DNA of 5,098 nt. Origin: Gammaproteobacteria bacterium CG22_combo_CG10-13_8_21_14_all_40_8. Its GTDB lineage: Bacteria; Pseudomonadota; Gammaproteobacteria; Enterobacterales; GCA-002770795. Below the pieces are notes generated by a model that saw nothing but the letters and a program-made list of their open reading frames with translations, did not search any database and was not told the origin of the DNA. Each line of letters opens with the position of its first letter. Within the stretch, counting starts at the first letter, position 1. A program made the position numbers and the translations under genes. The stretch covers positions 1 through 5,098 of the forward strand of contig PCTP01000209.1 in the NCBI GenBank assembly GCA_002770795.1, in the 5' to 3' direction. Positions 1 to 5,098 of the stretch are shown one piece after another.

Positions 1-17
1 CAATAACGAAGGCTTTC

Positions 18-44
18 CTCGGTGTTCTCTGTGTCCTCTGTGGT
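18..44. repeat. Degenerate 9-bp tandem repeat (CTCTGTGTC-like, three copies)
   Basis: Three consecutive 9-bp units read CTCGGTGTT, CTCTGTGTC and CTCTGTGGT, followed by TTTAAA. On the minus strand they read as a Thr/Glu-rich phrase (TTEDTENTE) that continues open to the left edge, but an in-frame TAA at 47-45 precedes it and there is no start codon, so no gene is called here. From memory, very similar CTCTGTG strings are dispersed in many environmental bacterial genomes, often beside small GxxExxY-type genes. Whether such a gene starts beyond the left edge cannot be seen. Confidence 0.5.
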
Positions 45-80
45 TTAAATTATTTATAAAATTCAATCCAAGTGGCGCAT

Positions 81-135
81 CTTGGGACACCCATTTCTTT
101 TTTTTAGTTAAACGCTAACTTATGGGTGTCCCAAG
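81..135. repeat. Inverted repeat / hairpin, possible IS200- or RAYT-type remnant
   Basis: CTTGGGACACCCAT (81-94) and ATGGGTGTCCCAAG (122-135) form a perfect 14-bp inverted repeat around a 27-nt spacer. The spacer holds a T-run and a smaller inverted repeat, AGTTA (106-110) with TAACT (116-120). It lies 27 bp past the stop codon of the minus-strand yheU-like gene, so it could act as a 3' hairpin of that transcript, but no U-tract follows the stem on that strand. The GGGTGTCCC core resembles palindromes found around Y1/RAYT transposase elements; this comparison is from memory, and no transposase is present in the window. Confidence 0.5.
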
Positions 136-162
136 CATGTCTTATTTTGAGAAAACCTTATT

Positions 163-390
163 TTACTCTAAACTACCTTTTAGCATATCTTCTTTTCGTT
201 TGATCATAACAGTCTCGTCTACTTCACTGTATTCGATTAACAGTTCTTTCTTTTTAAGTAATCCAACCACCTTTTGAACCCATATATCAATATCCATATC
301 TACTTCAGTGTCAGAAACCTGGCTAATCACATAGTCTTTGACGAGTCCGAATAATGCTTCTTGCGAAAGTTCTTGATAAGGAATTATCAT
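163..390 (-). CDS. yheU: UPF0270 family protein (YheU-like)
   Basis: This is a 75-residue protein of the UPF0270/YheU family, whose molecular function is unknown. The family signature is visible: it opens MIIPYQELSQEAL (E. coli YheU opens MLIPWQDLSPETL), has a central acidic stretch followed by a helix rich in Val/Lys (QKVVGLLKKKELLI), and ends with the SEVDETVMI motif matching SELHETVNI in E. coli. The frame extends four residues further upstream to an ATG at 402, but family members begin at the M-I-I-P position, and a weak GGTGGT Shine-Dalgarno-like stretch sits just before the ATG at 390, so that start is preferred. There is no signal peptide or membrane segment, so it is probably cytosolic. 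In E. coli yheU follows yheT; here it stands alone with repeats on both sides. The MITE-like palindrome begins about 30 bp upstream of the start, in the place of its promoter. Confidence 0.88.
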   Translation of the reverse strand: MIIPYQELSQEALFGLVKDYVISQVSDTEVDMDIDIWVQKVVGLLKKKELLIEYSEVDETVMIKRKEDMLKGSLE

Positions 391-420
391 TTCTACCACC
401 ATTGTTATCGAGATTTGTGC

Positions 421-587
421 CTAGGAGCCTGTCCGAGAATAGCGATCGTAGCGAGGGCAAGCTTGTTTGAGTCAGATTTTTCGATGGTTTGAGGCGAATA
501 GTCGCTCTATTTAACGAAATTCATCGGGAAATCTGGCCAAACGGGCTTGGCCGCAGTCGATCAGTCTATTCTTGGACAGGCTCCTAG
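421..587. mobile_element. MITE-like long imperfect palindrome with CTAG termini
   Basis: The 22-bp outer arms at 421-442 and 566-587 are inverted repeats with one mismatch; both begin CTAGGAGCCTGTCC when read inwards. The symmetry continues imperfectly to a tip near 502-506, where GAATAG faces CTATTT, with matched blocks such as GATCG, GTTTG, CAGATTT and CGATG along both arms, so the whole 167 bp can fold into one long hairpin. It has no coding capacity. CTAG at each end may be a 4-bp palindromic target duplication or part of the terminal repeats; with a palindromic tetramer the two cannot be told apart. This architecture fits a miniature inverted-repeat element moved by a transposase encoded elsewhere. 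The family is not identified. A large REP-like hairpin is the alternative. Confidence 0.75.
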
Positions 588-665
588 CATACCTATTACA
601 CTAACTCATGACTACTTCAAAATACAGAGCGTAAAAAAGCTTGAGATCACACCTGGTTCTAAAAA

Positions 666-693
666 TTGGTAATATGTTACAGACACATACTAT
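666..693 (+). promoter_or_regulatory. Putative sigma70 promoter for the secreted-protein gene
   Basis: TTGGTA (666-671) and TACTAT (688-693), separated by 16 bp, are weak -35/-10 matches about 50 bp upstream of the ATG at 741. The surrounding 588-740 region is AT-rich and holds no gene. A small interrupted inverted repeat, ACAGA (679-683) with TCTGT (697-701), overlaps the -10 and could be an operator, but it is short enough to arise by chance. Confidence 0.25.
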
Positions 694-740
694 TTATCTG
701 TGAAATACTCATCTAAATTTCATTTCTATAGGCCATCCAT

Positions 741-3065
741 ATGAGTAAAATGTTGAAAATATCCACTGTTATTGTCTTGTGTGCTAACTTATTTTCCCCT
801 TGGGCATCTGCTCATCATGCTGGTGGACACCCTACTCGCTATGTTGCCCAATCAGGCATTGATACTGGAACCTGTACCGATGTTAAAGCACCTTGTAAAA
901 GTCTTAGTTATGTGTTCAAGCAAACTGGTAAAGGAGACAAAATTCATGTCGCTGAGGGAAGTTTCAGCTTAAAGGCTGATGATATATTCTTTTTGCTGAG
1001 TGAAATGATTGATATTGAAGGTGGTTATAAGGTATCAGAAAAATTCTCCAGTCCACATAAAACAAAAACTTTAACGCAGATCAGTGGAATTCCTGCTGAA
1101 TATCGAGATAAATTAGCCGCAAAGGGCTTTCATTTAATCCAAGATCAAAAACAAATCTCTGCTTTAGACGAGAAAACAATACAAGAATTAGCTTTATTTA
1201 AAAAACTAACATCGCAAACCCAATCTACGCAAGCCTGTACAGCTGGTATAGCCTCGGGATTCCCTTGTGAAAACATTGGTCTTCAATCTCATATGCCATT
1301 ATCTTTTTTTTCCTCAGAACCAGGTGAATTAAATGATATCTGGGGATTTGTCGATCTCAACGACAATCATGAATATGCTGTCATAGGGTTACAAAATGGC
1401 ACTGCCGTTGTGGATGTTACCAATCCATCCTCACCCAAGGAAATAGGAACCATACCTGGAATAACCAACATTTGGCGCGATATCAAGGTTTTTCAACGCT
1501 TCAACTCAACAATTAACCGATATCAAGCCTATGCTTATGTGACCACTGAAGCTTCCCAAGGCTTACAAATTATCGATTTGACTCAACTGCCCAATAAAAT
1601 TAGCCTTGGCAATACGCTGACTGATTTTAATTCCGCTCATAATGTTTACTTAGCCAATGTAGATTATAGCTCTGGTTTATCCAATGAGGTCATTGCTCCA
1701 CATTTATATATCGCAGGATCGAATAAATCGAATGGTGGTTACCGGGTATTTAATTTAGATGACCCTTTGCATCCGAGCCTAATTGGTTCAAATCCGAATC
1801 CTGGTAGCTATATGCATGATGCCACCAGTCTGGTTATTAGCGATGATCGTACCAATCAATGTAGCAATGGCCATAATCCTTGTGAGTTATTAGTGGACTT
1901 TAATGAAACAACTGTGGATATTTGGGACGTGACGGATCAGGCGACTCCTACTCGCCTCTCTTCCACAGGGTATCCCAACACAGGTTACACGCACTCAGGT
2001 TGGTGGTCTCAAGATAAAAACTATATTTTTGTACAAGATGAATTGGATGAACAAAAATTTGGGTTAAATACCACGTTACGAGTCATGGATATCCATGATC
2101 TTGCTCATCCCTTCCTCACGTCAACCTATACAGGCAATACTCGCGCAATCGACCATAATGGTTTTGTTAAAAATGATAAATACTACATGTCAAACTACCG
2201 TAGAGGATTAACAATTTTGGATATCAAAGATCCCACTACACCCGTTGAAATTGGATTTTTTGATACTTTTCCAACGCCTTCATCCAATAGCGCCAGTTTT
2301 AATGGTGCTTGGGGGACATTCCCTTATTTACCAAGTGGAAACGTGCTGATAAGTGATATAGAATTTGGCTTCTTTGTAGTAAAGCCTCGTAACATTAATA
2401 ATATTGCTCCAGTTATCAGTGCTAATCAACAACAATTATCCATGGATGAAGATCATCCTCTGGATATTCACCTAACTGATTTTAATGTGCTTGATGTGGA
2501 TAGCAATTTTCCTGAGGATTTTTCTTTAATTATCCTAGATGGAGAAAATTATACTGTATCAGGTCAAACAATATTACCAACCAATAATTTTCATGGTAAT
2601 TTAAACGTGCCTGTCAGAGTGAATGATGGCAATGTTGACAGTAATTTACTGACTCTCAACATTATTGTTAATTCCATCAACGATACCCCAACAGCCGTAG
2701 ATGACTCATTTGATATCAATGAAAATAGCACAGCTGGACAACTGAACGTTTTGCAAAACGACAGCGATGCAGACAATGATACTTTAACTATTAGTCAAAT
2801 AGATTACAGCGGCGCATCAACTGTCAGCAACTTGGGTAGCAGTATTCAGTACAATCCCAGTGCCAATTTTTCAGGGGTTGAACAATTAAGCTATACCATT
2901 ACTGATCCTCAAGGCGCATCATCTCAAGCCTTAGTCACCATTCAGGTGAAAACAGCACAAAGCTCGACAACGGAGTCGAGTGGTGGCGGTAATTTTAGTC
3001 TTCTACTCTCTTTAATAATAATCAGTTACCGAGCTTCAAGAAATTATCTAAAACAAAAACATTAA
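741..3065 (+). CDS. Secreted choice-of-anchor B family protein with cadherin-like repeats and GlyGly-CTERM-like tail
   Basis: This 774-residue exported protein has no known enzymatic role. Residues 1-24 are a signal peptide ending in the signal peptidase I site ASA before HHAGGHP. Residues 33-137 form a DUF1565/beta-helix-like start, with the paired-cysteine phrase around C45 and C52 (TCTDVKAPCKSLSY), then GDKIHVAEGSF and an IEGGY motif. Residues about 166-549 are the choice-of-anchor B core: it opens C166-TAGIASGFP-C176, then NDIWGFVD, repeated LVIVD-like strands (TAVVDVTNPSSP, TILDIKDPTTP), and the conserved SAHN, MHDA, YTHSGWWS, IDHNG, FNGAWGTFPYLPSGN motifs. Residues 551-645 and 646-736 are two cadherin/VCBS-like domains; NENSTAGQLNVLQNDSDADNDTL is hidden in the second and is typical of calcium-binding modules. 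The tail S746-SGGG then a hydrophobic stretch (752-763) and basic end (R764 to K773) fits a GlyGly-CTERM signal, implying type II secretion and rhombosortase processing. The Shine-Dalgarno sequence is weak (TAGG at 729-732). It appears monocistronic, followed by a hairpin. The family call is firm; the sorting tail is likely but shorter in Leu/Trp than classic examples. Confidence 0.9.
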   Translation: MSKMLKISTVIVLCANLFSPWASAHHAGGHPTRYVAQSGIDTGTCTDVKAPCKSLSYVFKQTGKGDKIHVAEGSFSLKADDIFFLLSEMIDIEGGYKVSEKFSSPHKTKTLTQISGIPAEYRDKLAAKGFHLIQDQKQISALDEKTIQELALFKKLTSQTQSTQACTAGIASGFPCENIGLQSHMPLSFFSSEPGELNDIWGFVDLNDNHEYAVIGLQNGTAVVDVTNPSSPKEIGTIPGITNIWRDIKVFQRFNSTINRYQAYAYVTTEASQGLQIIDLTQLPNKISLGNTLTDFNSAHNVYLANVDYSSGLSNEVIAPHLYIAGSNKSNGGYRVFNLDDPLHPSLIGSNPNPGSYMHDATSLVISDDRTNQCSNGHNPCELLVDFNETTVDIWDVTDQATPTRLSSTGYPNTGYTHSGWWSQDKNYIFVQDELDEQKFGLNTTLRVMDIHDLAHPFLTSTYTGNTRAIDHNGFVKNDKYYMSNYRRGLTILDIKDPTTPVEIGFFDTFPTPSSNSASFNGAWGTFPYLPSGNVLISDIEFGFFVVKPRNINNIAPVISANQQQLSMDEDHPLDIHLTDFNVLDVDSNFPEDFSLIILDGENYTVSGQTILPTNNFHGNLNVPVRVNDGNVDSNLLTLNIIVNSINDTPTAVDDSFDINENSTAGQLNVLQNDSDADNDTLTISQIDYSGASTVSNLGSSIQYNPSANFSGVEQLSYTITDPQGASSQALVTIQVKTAQSSTTESSGGGNFSLLLSLIIISYRASRNYLKQKH

Positions 3066-3080
3066 CGCTCCCCTTGCCAC

Positions 3081-3124
3081 CTTATCAAACAGTATCTCGC
3101 TAATAAGAGATATTGTTTGATAAG
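3081..3124 (+). terminator. Strong hairpin, likely terminator of the secreted-protein gene
   Basis: CTTATCAAACAGTATCTC (3081-3098) pairs with GAGATATTGTTTGATAAG (3107-3124) around an 8-nt loop. All 18 positions pair if one G-U wobble is allowed. It begins 15 bp after the TAA stop and is followed by the T-rich stretch TATTATTTCC, which is not a clean U-tract. The stem is AT-rich for an intrinsic terminator, so it may instead stabilise the mRNA 3' end or be an inverted-repeat site. Confidence 0.6.
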
Positions 3125-3134
3125 TATTATTTCC

Positions 3135-3163
3135 TTTAAAAGCCTTCCAAGTCTCTATACAAT
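3135..3163 (+). promoter_or_regulatory. Putative sigma70 promoter for the sulfotransferase-like gene
   Basis: TTTAAA (3135-3140) and TACAAT (3158-3163) are separated by 17 bp, matching the -35 and -10 consensus at four and five of six positions. They lie between the upstream hairpin and the ATG at 3213, leaving a leader of roughly 45 nt. This arrangement suggests the gene is transcribed separately from the secreted-protein gene. The AT-rich background makes chance matches common. Confidence 0.35.
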
Positions 3164-3212
3164 CCTTATCCATATGACTTTATTCATCTCACATTGAGCT
3201 AAGGAAAAATCT

Positions 3213-4226
3213 ATGAAAACCTGTATTTTACACATAGGCATGCATAAAACAGGCACCTCATCCATTCAAAGGTATCTAGATACGCATAAGGAAGAATTAG
3301 GAAATAAAATCAAATTTGCAAGTTTTGGTATGAGCAATCATTCTGGCCCCATCAATTTTTTATTTAAAAGAGATCTGAACCAATCACCACTCATCCGACA
3401 ACAACATTTATCACAAAGAGACATTAGAAATCGCGTTAAATTATACCAACAATATTTTGATCAAAGCATGCAAGCTGACTTTCGTCAGATTATTATCTCG
3501 GCTGAAGCCATCGTTGAACTCAACGAGCATGAATTATCACATTTAAAAGAGAGACTACTCAGCCATGTCGATAAAATTATCCTTATCGCCTACATTAGAC
3601 CTCCCATTGATTTTATGGAAAGCGCCATTCAACAAGGACTTAAAATGCATCAAGTTCACTTGGATTACAATTTTCTGTACCCGAGATATCAGACTCGCTT
3701 TGAAAAATTTGAGCATGTTTTTGATCCAGTTGAATACAGGCTTTTCTCTAAAAGTAGCTTATTCCAAGGTGATGTTGTTGCCGACTTCTGCCAACGATTT
3801 TCTATCAACCATTTCCCTTATCACAGAGAAAATGAATCATTGAGTGCTCTTGCGGTTAAGTTTCTCTATCATTTTCAGAAATATCGCCTATCTGACAAAA
3901 TATCAAATCAAGATGTTGTACTTATTGAGGAGACTTTAAGTCAATTAGATGCAGCAAAATTTTGCTTACCAACCCAGATTATCGATGAAACTTTTGAACA
4001 TTTTTCACAAGATATAAAATGGATAGAAAGCCGCTTAGGTTTATCAGGTGAATTTTCTCATATTTCTAAAATTGATAGGGAAGATGATTTGTCATCATTA
4101 AACAAGATCAGTGAAAATGAAAGGCAACAATTACTTGAATTGGCTAAAAATAAGGCATTTAGTGAATATGTAAGTCGCGAATGTGGTATGACTTTAGCGT
4201 CATTTATTGCTACCTATTTTAAATAA
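3213..4226 (+). CDS. Sulfotransferase-like protein (PAPS-binding P-loop)
   Basis: This 337-residue protein has the hallmarks of the PAPS-dependent sulfotransferase fold, enzymes that move a sulfuryl group from 3'-phosphoadenosine 5'-phosphosulfate to a sugar, lipid or peptide acceptor. The N-terminal strand and P-loop ILHIGMHKTGTSSIQ (residues 5-19) is the 5'-phosphosulfate loop, with K12, T13, G14, T15 and S16 as likely PAPS contacts. A second strand with IIISAEA (93-99) leads to ILIAYIRPPIDFMESAIQQ (123-141), where R129 and S137 fit the 3'-phosphate-binding Arg and Ser. The C-terminal half (about 190-337) is helical, charged and not recognisable, and would hold the acceptor site. There is no signal peptide or transmembrane segment, so it is predicted to be cytosolic. 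A good Shine-Dalgarno sequence, AAGGA at 3201-3205, supports the start. No polysaccharide-biosynthesis, APS-kinase or other sulfation genes are in the window, so the acceptor is unknown. The codon bias is AT-rich compared with lpdA. Confidence 0.78.
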   Translation: MKTCILHIGMHKTGTSSIQRYLDTHKEELGNKIKFASFGMSNHSGPINFLFKRDLNQSPLIRQQHLSQRDIRNRVKLYQQYFDQSMQADFRQIIISAEAIVELNEHELSHLKERLLSHVDKIILIAYIRPPIDFMESAIQQGLKMHQVHLDYNFLYPRYQTRFEKFEHVFDPVEYRLFSKSSLFQGDVVADFCQRFSINHFPYHRENESLSALAVKFLYHFQKYRLSDKISNQDVVLIEETLSQLDAAKFCLPTQIIDETFEHFSQDIKWIESRLGLSGEFSHISKIDREDDLSSLNKISENERQQLLELAKNKAFSEYVSRECGMTLASFIATYFK

Positions 4227-4240
4227 CCTCAACTCAAAAC

Positions 4241-4271
4241 AAAAATGGGCAACCAAAGATTGCCCATTTTT
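4241..4271. terminator. Bidirectional intrinsic terminator between convergent genes
   Basis: AAAAATGGGCAA (4241-4252) and TTGCCCATTTTT (4260-4271) form a perfect 12-bp stem with a 7-nt loop. The GGGCAA/TTGCCC core is GC-rich and flanked by A- and T-runs, giving a U-tract on either strand. It starts 14 bp after the sulfotransferase stop and lies 38 bp past the lpdA stop on the opposite strand, so it can end both transcripts. Confidence 0.9.
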
Positions 4272-4309
4272 CGCCTAAATTCATTAGTTGCCTTTAGGTT
4301 TATCTCTCA

Positions 4310-5098
4310 CTACTTTTTCTGGCGTTGAGGTGGCAAGTCAGTACAGACACCTTCAAAAACCTCAGCAGACATTGAAACGCTTTCAGATAATGTAGGATGA
4401 GGATGGATGGTTAATGCGATATCTTCTGCATCAGCGCCCATTTCAATAGCCAGTGCTAATTCAGCAATCAGTTCACCTGCATTCACACCAACAATGCCCG
4501 CGCCCAAAATTCGATGAGTGTCTGCATCGTAAATGGTTTTAGTAAAGCCTTCGGTACGGTTGACACCAATGGCTCTTCCGCTGGCTGCCCAAGGGAATTT
4601 GCCCACAGCGATTTTTAAACCTTTTTCTTGGGCTTCTTTTTCAGTCACGCCAACCCATGCCACTTCAGGATCGGTATAAGCCACTGAAGGAATACAGGCA
4701 GGTTCAAAATAATGTTTTTGTCCAGCAATCACTTCAGCGGCAATATGTGCTTCATGAGTGGCTTTATGAGCTAACATAGGTTGGCCAACAATATCGCCTA
4801 ATGCAGAAATATGGGGTACATTGGTTTTAAGTTGTTTATCAACGGCGATAAATCCTCTCTCATCCACTTTAACTCCCGCTTTATCGGCATCAATTAAATC
4901 ACCGTTAGGTCGACGTCCTACCGCTGATAAGATTGCATCAAATCGCACAGGTTCCGCTGGTGCGTTTTTACCCGAGAAGGTCACCCATAAACCATCTTTT
5001 TTAGCATCGACTTTGGTGACACTGGTTTGTAAAAGAATTGACTCATAAGAACTAGAGAGTTTCTTTTCTAAAACTTTGACCACATCTTTATCGGCAGC
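4310..5098 (-). CDS. lpdA: Dihydrolipoyl dehydrogenase (E3), C-terminal part, cut by window edge
   Basis: This is the flavoprotein E3 subunit shared by pyruvate, 2-oxoglutarate and glycine-cleavage complexes; it reoxidises dihydrolipoamide with NAD+. The visible 262 residues match the C-terminal part of E. coli Lpd (474 aa). They run from AADKDVVKVLEKKL at the edge, through the NAD-domain strand AVGRRPNGD and the FAD-contacting phrase ALGDIVGQPMLAHKATHEAH, to the dimerisation domain (YTDPEVAWVGVTEKEA, FPWAASGRAI). The HPHPTLSES motif carries the catalytic His (codon at 4397-4399) and Glu (codon at 4382-4384). The frame remains open to the right edge; a GTG at 5083 is internal, not the start. 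The missing N-terminus would contain the FAD-binding fold and the redox disulfide. The C-terminus ends TDLPPQRQKK, close to the E. coli type. It is visibly less AT-rich than the two plus-strand genes, as expected of a highly expressed core gene. Partner aceE/aceF or sucA/sucB genes would lie upstream, outside the window. Confidence 0.97.
   Translation of the reverse strand, partial: AADKDVVKVLEKKLSSSYESILLQTSVTKVDAKKDGLWVTFSGKNAPAEPVRFDAILSAVGRRPNGDLIDADKAGVKVDERGFIAVDKQLKTNVPHISALGDIVGQPMLAHKATHEAHIAAEVIAGQKHYFEPACIPSVAYTDPEVAWVGVTEKEAQEKGLKIAVGKFPWAASGRAIGVNRTEGFTKTIYDADTHRILGAGIVGVNAGELIAELALAIEMGADAEDIALTIHPHPTLSESVSMSAEVFEGVCTDLPPQRQKK

Noticed and set aside
18..44. CRISPR-like array
   Set aside because: The units are 9 bp and directly adjacent, with no spacers, no 25-40 bp repeats and no cas genes.
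391..402. Four-residue upstream extension (MVVE) of the yheU-like protein from the ATG at 402
   Set aside because: Family members begin at the MIIP/MLIP position, and no Shine-Dalgarno sequence precedes 402, whereas a weak one precedes 390.
772..972. Overlapping plus-strand frame across the signal-peptide region
   Set aside because: The main frame has a signal peptide and family motifs here; the alternative has no ribosome binding site and no family features.
2591..2776. 61-codon minus-strand open frame inside the secreted-protein gene
   Set aside because: It lies wholly antisense to a cadherin-like domain with clear protein signature; its translation has no recognisable features.
3565..3843. 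92-codon plus-strand frame inside the sulfotransferase-like gene
   Set aside because: It is out of frame with the conserved IRPPIDF motif region and shows only low-complexity composition.
4274..4298. CCTAAA/TTTAGG inverted repeat between the lpdA stop and the terminator
   Set aside because: It has only six pairs with a 13-nt loop, weaker than the adjacent clear bidirectional terminator and likely to occur by chance.
4821..5048. 75-codon plus-strand frame antisense to lpdA
   Set aside because: The opposite strand encodes highly conserved E3 sequence throughout, so this is a shadow frame.

Overview
The window looks like an AT-rich chromosomal segment of a gammaproteobacterium, probably aquatic. 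The case rests on a UPF0270/YheU-type small protein (a family typical of gammaproteobacteria), an E. coli-like pyruvate/2-oxoglutarate dehydrogenase E3 subunit, and a secreted protein with a probable GlyGly-CTERM (rhombosortase / type II secretion) tail. The species cannot be named from the sequence.

Layout from left to right. Positions 1-162 carry no gene: a degenerate 9-bp tandem repeat (18-44) is followed by a perfect 14-bp inverted repeat (81-135) that looks like an IS200/RAYT-type remnant or a hairpin downstream of the next gene. A yheU-like gene runs on the minus strand (163-390). About 30 bp upstream of its start lies a 167-bp, nearly full-length imperfect palindrome with CTAG at both ends (421-587), interpreted as a MITE-like element. 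After a probable promoter region comes a large plus-strand gene (741-3065). It encodes a 774-residue exported protein of the choice-of-anchor B family, with a signal peptide, an N-terminal DUF1565-like segment, an LVIVD-type beta-propeller-like core, two cadherin/VCBS-like domains and a sorting tail. A strong 18-bp hairpin (3081-3124) separates it from a plus-strand sulfotransferase-like gene (3213-4226). That gene and the minus-strand lpdA, truncated by the right edge (4310-5098), converge on a bidirectional terminator (4241-4271).

Functionally these are separate units rather than one operon. lpdA is core metabolism, and its usual partners aceE/aceF or sucA/sucB would lie beyond the right edge. 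The secreted protein and the sulfotransferase are visibly more AT-rich and each has its own putative signals, so they read as accessory genes placed between core genes. No new multi-gene system is evident. The items most worth a second look are the MITE-like palindrome at the yheU promoter, the two small repeats at the left edge, the composite secreted protein, and the orphan sulfotransferase.
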